Origin: Norana najaformis
Lineage: Eukaryota; Annelida; Clitellata; Crassiclitellata; Hormogastridae
Direction of reading: 5' to 3'
Length of the DNA: 64,000 nucleotides
Assembly (NCBI GenBank): GCA_964023275.1
Contig: OZ029921.1
Span: 17,086,204 to 17,150,203, forward strand
Positions 50,401-62,400 of this stretch are shown here, piece by piece; positions within the stretch are counted from its first letter, which is position 1, and the number at the start of each line of letters is the position of its first letter. Under the pieces are notes generated by a model that worked only from the letters and a program-made list of their open reading frames with translations, did no database searches and was not told the DNA's origin. Made by a program: the position numbers and the translations under genes.

Positions 50401-53400
50401 CGGAGATGATGTCATATTTTATAGGTCAGGTTATGGGATATATTTGTTTGTAAGTATTAACATGTGCTTAACAAAGCTAGGAGATTAGCTACAACTAACT
50501 AGGAAAACTGCTTTTCTGTTTTAATGCCCCTGGGTGTTTGTTTGAAATTGTTTTTTTGCAGTTTGATATACGCTATTTTATTATATTTTCTGAATAATTT
50601 AATTCATGCAATTTGTGTTTTTGGCACAAGATTTTTACAAAGAAGCCAATGGTTACTAATCATTGTCTTCAGGTTGCTGCTCACTGTTCTTTGACTTGTT
50701 AGCTTTTTAAGCCTTTTAAATTTATTTTTGATGAGAAAATCTATTTTGTGCTATTTCTGTTCTGTACAGAGTTTATTTAGATGGAAAATTACATGGTGAG
50801 GTTAAAGCAAATGCTGCCAGCAACAGAAATGGATATCAATATTTCCTGACTGACTTGACACCTGGAAAAACATATGATGTCAGCATCAAGGTAAGCAACG
50901 ATTATTAAACAAAGGCCTATTGTAAGTTTTTGTAGTTCCATTGTTGGTTTGGACGTTTTTGTATGTCAGTTTTCTAGGGTTCAATTTAAAGCATTGCATA
51001 ATATTGGGAATTTTTCAAGCATTGCAACACGTAAAGGTGCATTTTCCGGTTGTTGAAGTGCTGTTGCTTTGCACCCTGACTGAACCTTTCATTTACATGA
51101 TTATGGGTACTAAAGAAAGGTACTGTTACTCTGTCATTTGAGAGGTTTCGAACGATGTTACATGAATATTCACATATGTACATACCTATATCTCACCTTA
51201 TTTTTAATACTGTGTTTATTGACTAATCAAATTTATATTAATAGCATTGCATGACTTCTTGCTTGATTAACTTATAAATTTGTTTCTATGCAAACTACCT
51301 TTGCAGTATGCAAATGTCAGCAATGCTGCTTACATCAGTAATAGGTAAATGATTACGCAAATGACTTAGCGGTATCTTATGCCTTTTGCAAACTGCAAAA
51401 GAATCAACTGCAGTTTGACTATTGTATGTTGATATGGTGATCAGTAGAGGCTTCAATCAGTCAGTCACAGTGTTTAAATCTACCTTGTTATGTTTTGCTT
51501 CAAAATTTTAGGCGTTTGCTGGTCAGTTGAAAATTCATCCAAATTCTGACCAGGTATTCTGTCTTGCGGAAAGCAACATGTCCAACAGCATTCCAATCAC
51601 TTGTCCTGCTCCACCGGATTCACCCCAACTGCGAGTCGAAGGGATGAACTCAAGTGGCCTTGAAGTGTCTTGGGATATGCCACAGCAGTATGGAGAAGCG
51701 ACTGTTTCAGTGCGTTTACTTCACAATCAATTCTGTCTAAGTGCTGAATTTTGTAGCACTGGATGATTGCATTTAAGAGTTTAATTGTTGATGTTCAGTA
51801 GATTTTCTTCAGCAGTGATTAACTATCTTATTTGGTCTTGGTAAAAGGTGTTGGTCATAATGAGTATTTATTTATTTCAATCACTTATTATGTACTTATG
51901 TATTCACTGACAGTTACAGTTAATTAGAGGCACATGAGCATCTTCTTGAAACTGAGGTGGAACTATGGCTCTATCAACATTTCATGAGAATGGCAAAGCT
52001 ACAAGTAAAGATTTCTGTGGTTGATTGTTGAAACTGTGACAGGGCTATCAGATGCTGAAGGATGGGAAGCTCTATGGTTCCATCATTCCACCTGATGTTC
52101 ACAGTCTGCGACTCAGGGGACTCAAGCTTGGAGAGAGAGTTGATCTTCAGATTCTGGCACTGACAGACCATGCGGTAGGACGAGATGGAGACAAGACTTT
52201 GGAGAATGACGACGAAGGTCAGTGAGAATGATTATATAACAGATTCACTTATCTACTTGCTTGTACTGTCTGGTATCAAACTTAATGACTTCTGTAATAT
52301 ATGTCATTTATCTACTTTGAGTTACTTTGTAATGCCCTCATCATATACAAAGGTTATCAACTGATGAGAATTCAAGAATTAAAATACAGTCCAAATATGA
52401 CAACATTTTGTTTTGACTGAGCAGCTTTGACATGGGTTTCATTGGGTGCTGTAGAAATCTCGGATTACGAACATGACACATGATGATATGACAACATGAC
52501 ACATGACACAGAAATGCAATTTGTGAAGATAGTAACTAATTGATGTTACATGTTAATGTTTTTGTACTGTATTGTTAGATAGATTCTGCAGCTGTGTAAG
52601 CACTCTCATGACTTCTAAAATGATGATTGCAATGAGGAATGATTATGAAACTGGAGATTGAACCTCGTTTAATGTTCAACTGCTTAACTTCAGAGGTTTC
52701 CTGACTTCCTTTGGTGAATCTTTTAGGACCATCCGAGATATTTATCGGAGATCGATATTCGGCCTGTAGGCCGGGTCCAAAACTGGTGGTGCATTACACC
52801 GGTCTTGTGGAGGCACCCTCCAAAGTCTGGTGTGAACAAGTAACTGGACATTCAGCAATGATTGTTTGGAGCAAAGGTCTGTATCAATGTTGCACCAGAG
52901 TATATTAAATTAATTATTGTATAGATATAGTATATAATGGTCTGTATAAATAATGCCATCATAATCTCTGCATTTCTTTAACACCTAAAAAGCTAAATTG
53001 CGGAAACCAACTTATTCATAGGCTGTCAATCAAAATCAAAATTACGGTAGTGATGCATGATTAGTCAGGTTAAGTTCCAGGTGCAAATCCAAAGTCAAGG
53101 CATAGGGACTGCCAGAAGGTCTTGGTGGATGATATTTAGAATGAAGCAACAAGAAAGAGAAGGAGGAGGGGAAGAATTAGGATAGTATTTTTTTAAATAC
53201 CATTTTCATTGTTGTGTGAAAGACCATGCAGAGCAGACTTGTTGAGGTGGTGGCATGGATTGGATAGTTGCCGTTGTTCTGGCAGGAGTTTATTCCAAAG
53301 AGATGGAGCAGCATGAGCATTGTAATGGTAGATTTAAATAGCAGTAATGATAATATGTTGAATGATGTTGAAGCTATTAGAAATGAGGTTGAAAGTCTAT

Positions 53401-56400
53401 AAATTTGGGTTTTCTTAATAACTTAGACAAGATAGTTTTGAATGAATCCTTCTCTTGTACCCAGCTTTTAAAAAACAGCACTATGGTAATCAGTTGATTT
53501 CACTTTTGTAATACTATTCTGTCTAGTGTAAAGTTTCACATCAAATAACTAAACTTAGTGAACAAAATATGTGGTGTTTGATTGGAAATAGTGAGACATT
53601 AACTGCTGTGTCTGAGTTTACAATCCTGGTTCAGTGTTTGTTGATCAGTGTAAGCCATAAACCAATGCTATTATATTACCTAGTTATATTTATACTTTGG
53701 TTTAAAGAAATTTCTGTGCCAGGACCATGCCTCTGAAAACTACTGTTAATTGATATACATTATACATGAGTGATTACCTTACCTTACCTTGACTTGCCAT
53801 ATTATTACTCACCTTGCACCTGTGAATAAGCTGGTCCCTGTGATGTGGCTTTCGTTGGGTGCTGTAGAAATCTTGGGATTATGATTAACTCTCATTAACT
53901 GATCTTACCTTCGTGATATGAATTGGCCTTGCCGTTGAATTTATCTGACTACCATTAACTGTTTGCAGCAGAAGAGCCAAAAGAGCATTTTGTGCCACCA
54001 GATGCGTATCAGGTGACCTGGTGGCCTGGAGAGCGGGCTGAGGCAGACATTCAAAGCCAGTCCACAAAAGGTAAGATGAGTTTCTTGCTGCTGTATGATT
54101 TCTGTTGAATCTTTTCATGCAAATCATTTACTTACTGTTCAAAGAGAAACAGCTTAAGAAACATTTTCAACCTACCTTAAGTTGTACCTTTTTAACTCAT
54201 TTAGGTTGCTATGTTTAGAAAGATACTGTATGTTCTATAGAAATAAGCATACATACAACTGCATGCAATTGTTCCTTTATAGTTGTAGCATTAATGTATT
54301 GTTATGTACCGGTAAATTGCTGAAATTTCTCAGAGCCACACAAGGCTGCATCAGGGAAATTATCTCATTCACTGATGCTTAGTCAAACCAAATCTGTAAA
54401 GGTTGAGTTGTTTGGTCATTTTCAATGTCTGGTGGGGCAGGGTAAGAGAGCCAGTGATAGTACTAAGGTTAAGAATGTTTTATTGTGTGCTGGATGTTGA
54501 TTGTAATCAGCAAGAGACAGATTAAAGAACTCAGTTTTTAATTACATGCGAGAGGAGGGGAGAATCCATGGAAACAGATAGGTCAACATTAATTGAGCTA
54601 TCAGAGGTCTTTTGAGAGTTAATTCCGGAGTTGGTGCAGCAAAGATTAAAAAGAGTGGTTACAGAATTTGATAGGGGAAGCATCAGATAAGAAGGTAAAG
54701 GTTATGATAAAGAATGACTAAATCTGAGTGAATCTAACTGTATAGTGTCAGGCCCTGAAAAGGTAAACAAACAGTTGAACTGAAAACTAATTAGTCTATT
54801 GTTGAATGCTGGAATTCTGAGTCAAGTCAAACCATGGGCCAGTGAAATGATGCCGCTGGCTAAATTTGGCCTGACTTTCCCCAGGCCCGTGCTAAATTAA
54901 TCCCTCTCTTCTAGCAGTACCACTTCGCACATTTGCACTTCCTCTAGTTACATTCACTCCTGATGCACTTCTAAACTAGAAAACTCTTTTGAATTCTACT
55001 GACTTACATCAACTTATATCCAGCATGTGTGTTTTTGTATCACTAGAATTATTTGCTAGATTTTGCATAATTACTGCATCATATGATTGACTCTGAACAT
55101 TGATGTTGTAGATGATCACATGCTGATCTCAGGGTTACAGCCAAACACACCCTATACCTTCGTAGTAGAAGCTCGTAAGATGCAGAAATATGCAGATATC
55201 AGTGAAGGTACTGCTTTTGCTTGGCCTAATGGTTTTATATGTATGGTTTATATATTTGTTTACATGTAATGCAGTATACTATTGTGACCCTTCATGTTAT
55301 CTGTCAAGAGGTGTCCCAGCTCAGCCCTGTCAAATAAAAGAAGCCATAAAAGCTAAGGAAGGTGCAAGGAGTACCTATTAAAATAGGAGGACTAGATAGA
55401 GGTAACAGAGTGAACCATTCCACACAGTTGATGCCAATACTGAAAAGTGGTAAAGTATGTACCAGAAATGAGCACTTCATCCTTCACCACAGTTACATTT
55501 CAACATCTCTGAATCTAAATGTTGGTAATTTTTTAATTTAGAGCACAGGATACCTGAAGACGGATATAACAATACATTCATAATGACAGCACAGTCTGAA
55601 CATCTCCATGTCCAGACAGCCTCACCTCCATTACCACCCTCTAACCTTGGAGTCTTGGCAACAACCTGTAATTCAGTCCAACTTTCCTGGGATCCACCAA
55701 AAGAGCGAGGCACAGAGATAATCGGTAAGACTGATCTCATACCAATTTGAATATATCAGTTTTTAGAACTTGTTACAATTCCTGAGTTTCCCATGCTGAG
55801 GCTTGAATTTTCTGTGACATACACGGATACTTTATCTAGTTGTTGACTTGTGATTGGTCAGCATTCACACACATTTTAAATATATGTTTCATGTTGGTCG
55901 GCATTCACTCACAATGTCTGATGTAAGTGGCGACCATTGACTTGGCGGGAAAGGGAGTTGGATATATCTAGTTACAATTGTCACTGCTAATTTGTGTGTT
56001 TAGAACTGTATATTTGGCATCTGAAGTACTGTTTTAATTGAACTGTTCATTTTCCTAAGTATATATGCCAATTTCAAAAACTGTGTGTCTTCTCTCAAGT
56101 TAATGCTGCTCTACAAATTGGGCAAATTGATAGTTCAAAGCCCAATTGATTGACACTTTGAAAGATCGTCGACATCTGTTTTTTGTGTGGATTAACATAT
56201 CATGCCATACTTTGACTTGCTGTAACTGGAATACCCAACCAACAAATTTGTCAGATAATGTAACTGTTTGTCACTGGTATTATTACTTTAGGGATTCGAA
56301 TTGATGCAATTGACATGAACAGTGAAGATAGGAAGATCGATTCAAGTGTTGAAGTTGCTCCAGATGCAACAAGTGCAACTTTAGAAAACCTTAAGGAAAA

Positions 56401-59400
56401 GACGGACTATCTTATCACTGTGACAGCCATAACTTCTGAGTTTTTCGACCAAGCAGGCAATAATCGAGATCCAAAACAGAGTCAGGCCCTTTCCAGAAAC
56501 CATCCTGTTCCAGATGATACATGGTTGCCAACGACCAGTATCATTGTCAAGACTTCAGGAACTGAAGCTCCAATTGACATACGTGTCGTACAGACAACAC
56601 CTGAAAGTGTCACACTTGAATGGGAGCCTGCCAAAGTGCATGGATCCAACCGTCTCCAAGGAACAGTCGTACGGTGGATGGAGTTCAAACAGGGACAGCC
56701 AACAAATGGAAACGAAGCTGTCCTCGCTCACCACAGATCAGTGCAGTCTGATGCAAACCGTGTCACCATCGATGGTCTTGAGGCAGGCGTCATGTACAAG
56801 TTTGTTGTGGAGGCAGTTGTCAGCATCAAGACAACTTTGGACGTGGGAAAATCTACTGATGTTGAAATGGAACGCATGAACCGCCGTACGACGCATGTCA
56901 TTTCGAAGCCCATAGTTGCAAGAACTAGAGCACCATGTGAGCCACCACGACCAATCCTCACAGCATTTACCACGAATACTGTTAACTTATACTGGGAAAA
57001 ACCTCTGATGCACCTGCTGACTGGAAAGGACATAGAAGGAAAGCCAAAACACCTGAAGCTGTCACTGCAGGGTTACAGACTGGAAATAAACGGAAAGCCA
57101 CACGTGCGGTTGTCTCCAGAGGCACAGAGTTGCACATTGATAAAGTGCAAGCCTGGCAAAACATACAAAATTGTTCTGGTTGCGCTCACCTGCACTGCTG
57201 AAGCAAACAGAATGAGGAAAAAACAGGTGAAACTGCTTAATCCCAAGAAAACTTTACAGCTATAATTACCAGAGACAAAACTTATTGTACATTTATTGTA
57301 CTTTGTCCTGCATATTGTACTTTGTATAGAAATTTCATATTTATTCTCATATTTTAACTTATATTCTTAAGAAGCTGTTGTCTGAATTAACATCACTTGA
57401 CTCTGTTAAAATCTTAAACTTAGTTAGTAGCTTCTGTATTTTTGATCACAATGACATCACTGCCATTATCGACATTGCCATCATCATCATCACCATCATT
57501 ATAATTGTTGTTATCGTCAATGAGGAAAAGTACATGCTTTCCACAAACACAATTATCTTTGTTTAAAGACAGTGGCATGCAGTATTCGCTTCCATTTGAC
57601 TTAGATTGTCAAATTTGTATTAAATTGTATTCACGAGATGATGGTGTAAGTATGTTGTGATGTTTTAAGTATACCTGGCAACTGGCAACGGAGTTTATTA
57701 TTTGTCCATTTTTTTGCAACAGAAAGCATCTTCTAATGGCTCTGCGCATAGTCCAACAATGAAGCAAGAATGGAAACCATTACCAGAAGATTTTGACAAT
57801 GACGAATCTCCCTCAGAGCCGATACTTGCAACTTTGCCTAATCTTGGAAATGGTTAGTTATGAGTCACAGATTTTTCATTAGGTTTGAACATTAGGTGGG
57901 ACACTGACCTATTAGTTGCCAGATAATGTTGGTTGAAGTGAATGTGCAAAAGCAGATATTTTGCAAGGTTTGCTTTAGGGATGTTAAATGATAATCGGAA
58001 ATCCGATAATCGGTTTCGAAAACGATTATCGGTTTTCTTATTTACAAAACGATAATCGAATTACTTTTTTTGTCATTTTCGTAGTGAAAATTATAAGAAA
58101 TGCCAGAAAGAAATAATTCATGGATTTGTTTAGTGTTTTGATCCAGTATGGCGGCAGATAAGAAGGTGCGTTTGTTCAAAATTTGTGAGTGCTCCGTGCG
58201 GCTATCTTATAGTGTCGAATGTTACCATTAGCACGTGGGCGTGGCTTCAGGCGCGCCAATTTCGGGCTTCAGCCCTAGGGTTCAGTGGGCATCCGAGTTT
58301 ATCCAGTAGGATGCACTGCACATTGGTCCTCATCCAAAACTATGTTCGCTCTACTGGCTGCTGCAGCCAGGGCAATGCCGCTCATCAGAGGTATGCCTAG
58401 CTTGCATCGTAATCTCGAGATTTCTACAGCGCCCAACGAAAGCTAAGTCGCGGGAACCAGCTTATTCACAGGCGGCCATGCTATCTTGGCTATTACTATT
58501 ACTGCACAGATATGTGGTCATATTCATTGAGCTGCACATCCTGCTGGATGAGCCTCTTACAGCCGGCTGTAATTGCTACGGCCAGGGCTGAAGCCATGCC
58601 CACATGCTAATGGCAGTCTTTTACCACGATACTGTAAGATTGCCAATATGATTACTATTAGGAATATGTTTTTATACTTTTATTTATGTTGTTTAATGAA
58701 TAAAAGATTTCTTAAATAAACGTACAGTATAAATTACTGTATGTTCATTTAAAATTTAAATCTATAAGTAGAAAATAAACATTTTGGTGTTGACTGACAC
58801 TGCATTGCATGTACGTACGTAATTTACGGTATGTAATACATAAAGTAACTCGCATTATATTTATTTAATAATATATTAAATTGCTAATTGCTATGAAGGC
58901 CAATAAAAACCGATAATCAGTTTAAAATCGGATTTCTACAATCGATAATCGGTTTGCCAAAAAAATCGATATTAACAACCCTAGTTTGCTTAGAAATGTT
59001 CGTGCTTGCATCTATCTCCATGTGTGCAACTGCATGCAGCAGTTTGAGTGTTCTGTTTGACTCCAGACTGTGTTTCAGTAAAAAAGTCAATTTTTATGTG
59101 CAGGTCTATCTCTTAACATGTCACCTGGGTCATCTGCAGGATTAGGCACCATGTTTTGTTTTATTTCTTTTGGAGTCTCTGGCTCATGGCCTCATCACTG
59201 AGTTCAAAACTCTTTGGCCAGAGGTATTGCAAAAACTCTAGAGTGTAAACTTAGATCCTGATCCTGAAACCATTGAAGTGGCTTCCCATTGCTGGTGTTA
59301 GTCTGAAAAAACTGAAGAATGTTCAAAATCTTATGTTAAATTTATGAGAAATAATGTTTGTATATTTAGGTTTTCTTGGCGAGGAGAATGTGAAGTATGT

Positions 59401-62400
59401 TATGCCACCTGAAAAACTGAATGAAGACAATTCAAAGGATGAAACTGGAAATGCTCTGGTTCAATGGCAGACACAAGGAGACAGCTCCAATATCCGACAG
59501 TACAACATAACCTGGAAAAATCTGTTGGATGGATCTGTCCAGCACAGATGTCTTGACCCAGATGTTGGAAAATGCACAATTCCTGTTACTCACAGGAAGT
59601 ATGAATCTTAACCTGTTCGTAAGCTGTTTCAGCGAGATAATGGAGTTCTGTGCATAAATGCATATATGCTAGTGTATATACATGTATATAACACTTGAAA
59701 ATATGTGAAAAGTGCTATATAAATGTCAGGTTATGTGAGCTCAAATAAGCAGTTGTGTCTTTTTGCATTTTAATTTCCAAAAACATCTTCAGACCAGTGC
59801 TTTTCCTGCTGCAAGGACTTTTAATGTTTATAGTTGGAAAATAAGTGTTCAATAATTATGAATAATTGCTAGATTATTTTTAGAATAGTGCAGGTAAATA
59901 GAATGTTGGCAATGACTGATTCTATTTGTAGAGCGATCTACGACATAGCTGTGGAGCCTAAATATGACAAAGACATTGTTCCAATGCATATTCAGCACAT
60001 TCAGGTTCTGGTTCCTGGTTCTCCTGATCCACCAGAGATTTGGATTAAGTCAGCTGACGATAAGGAATTTATCATTGAATGGAGTGAACCACGTCTCTAT
60101 GGCATCAAAGTCGATGGATACCAGGTTTATGTGAATGAAAAGAAGGTTGGAAATCCTCTGAGTAGCCATCACAGAAAGGCAGTTATTCCATGCAAACCCA
60201 ATCGGTCAGTTCTTTTCTTCTCTACCGATCTAATCTAATCTAATGACTCCTATAGCTTCGTTATCATAATCTAATCTAATCTAATCTAATGACTCCTATA
60301 GCTTCGTTATCATAATCTAATCTAATCTAATGACTCCTATAGCTTCGTTATCATAATCTAATCTAATCTAATCTAATGTAATGACTCCTATAGTTCGTTA
60401 TCATAATCTAATCTAATCTAATCTAATGACTCCTATAGCTTCGTTATCGTAGTGGCTGAGGCATCAGTCGATGGTTGCTTTAAGTGAAATTGTAATTAAA
60501 GTTGTAATATCTGATAGTACCTACTTTTAAGGTGCAAAAGGTTTGCTAACTCAGAATTTACATGCTATGATAAAACTGACTGTGACTGCTTATTCTGTAT
60601 CTTTAAAGTTCTTAGATATCTTTGACAGATTTTATTCAAATATACCTTGGCAAGATAAGGAAAAATTGTCTTTTTGATATCAGACAGTACAAAATCAACT
60701 TAGTGGCACTGTCAAGCGATCCCAGAATTTCCGACTCTGACCAATCAAACACACTTCTGGTTAACACTGGAGCATCAGCTGATCCAAGCATCGAGTATAC
60801 ACCGGAAATGGATGATAGCAACGACACGAATACAATGGATGATGAAAACGAACTCCGCCTGCGTGTTGTTCGTATCGAAGACTCTTCAATTCACCTCGAA
60901 TGGACAGAGTACCAGGAGACATCACAGAACATCTACTATCGTGTCGTCTGGAGTTCATCAGCTCAGCCTGCTGTATGTGAATTACTACAAAACATAAGTA
61001 CATGGATGATTGAGTGGTTGATTACCAACATGTAAACCTTTCAGCTGTGCACTATTGGTTCAAATCCTTATGGGTCTTGTAATACATCTATAGCTTACAG
61101 GAAAGATGTGATTCTTTATTGCTGTGCTGGAGCTTCGATCCTAGAAACGTGCTTCTATAGACTGAGTTGTGTTATCTGTTTTACAAAACAGCTTATGGAA
61201 AGTTTTATTATACAGTAAATACAGTAACTTTGTAGAAAAGGTCCCTAATATGATTTGTTGTCCCAAACCTGTGTAATGTTGGAAGTCTGTTAATGAGTGC
61301 AGCTATACTATTACTGCACTTTTGAGAGGTCTTTACAAGGCACTGCTGCTTATGACAAATATTCTATCAAATTTTGCATAACTAGAAAGCATTCATTTAT
61401 TTAATGTTTGCACAAAAACTAAAAGTGCTAATACTTGATTTATACTTTCTACAGTCCAAAGGTAGATTGAATCCGTTGATGTACGATCCTCTATTGGCTT
61501 GACAAAGATGCTTGATCCATCTGAATTCCTGAAGGTTATTCCCAACAGGCTGATTGTTGGGCTTTGGTGTGCCATTGTCTCGGTTTTTAGTTACAAGTGC
61601 CACTGATTTTGATAGAATACATGAGTCTAGATTAGTTTTTGCCACCGCTATGAATCCATTTTTTGATGCAGGAACGTGAAGTAAGACTACCAGCTGGAGA
61701 GAAAAGCTGTGTACTTCACAAGTGCTATCCTGGCACCAACCACTATGTGCGACTGTATGCTGTTGGTGCTGATGATACCATCTTAGACAAGTCCCGCCAA
61801 CTGAAAATTCAGACATCAGCAGCACCCGAACCACCAACTGTCAGCGCACGGTTAGACAAATCACTGATTAGTGTGTGGTATTAATATATTAAATTCGATT
61901 GGGTATTGTGAGGTAAATTAGGACAAACTTTGATATTTCTTGATGTACTACATGGTTCTAGCAATGCACAGCAGCCACTGGAAGCATCATTATTTCCTTG
62001 GAAGGACTTCAAGCTGAAATATAAACAAGAGATACATGGAATAGTACCATGCTTCTGAAACTTTCTGTTACTAGTTACCAGGCTAAGTTAGGTGATTGTT
62101 GTGTGTCATACATTAAAAACTTGTAAATCCTGTTTTTACATATGAATTTTTAATAACAAATTAAAGTTGCGAGATGGTATTAATTGCAAATGTTATTTTT
62201 ACAATTTACAAGTTTTCATTTATGCTTTAGTGTAAACTTCTTAATTTGGGTTTAAACTTAGTTGATTATACTTCATGATGTTGTGTGTAAACATAATATT
62301 ATGCTGACGAGTCATCAGGTTTTAAGTGCATGTTTGTATTGGCATTTTCCGTGACATTATGAGGTTGTTGACTTGTTTGGGAGTGGCTGGATAGTGCATC

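Larger units (their letters stand above)
57976..58983. mobile_element. hAT-type non-autonomous element with 8-bp target duplication
   Basis: Ends are TAGGGATGTTAA and, on the other strand, TAGGGTTGTTAA, followed inward by repeated GATAATCGG units. The 8 bases GTTTGCTT occur directly outside both ends (57968-57975 and 58984-58991). A TAGGG-type terminus with 8-bp duplication is characteristic of hAT transposons. There is no transposase frame. The interior has been invaded by a fold-back element. Confidence 0.85.

Noticed and set aside
54420..54720. Possible LINE relic (minus strand KTEFFNLSL)
   Set aside because: Only one short motif resembles reverse transcriptase; not enough to annotate.
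57168..57265. Stop at 57265 as the end of the giant gene
   Set aside because: A donor at 57227 joins in phase to exon 57723-57852 and more FN3 exons follow without a new start.
60225..60450. CRISPR-like array
   Set aside because: Repeats are tandem with AATCT units as spacers, in a eukaryotic intron; a minisatellite.
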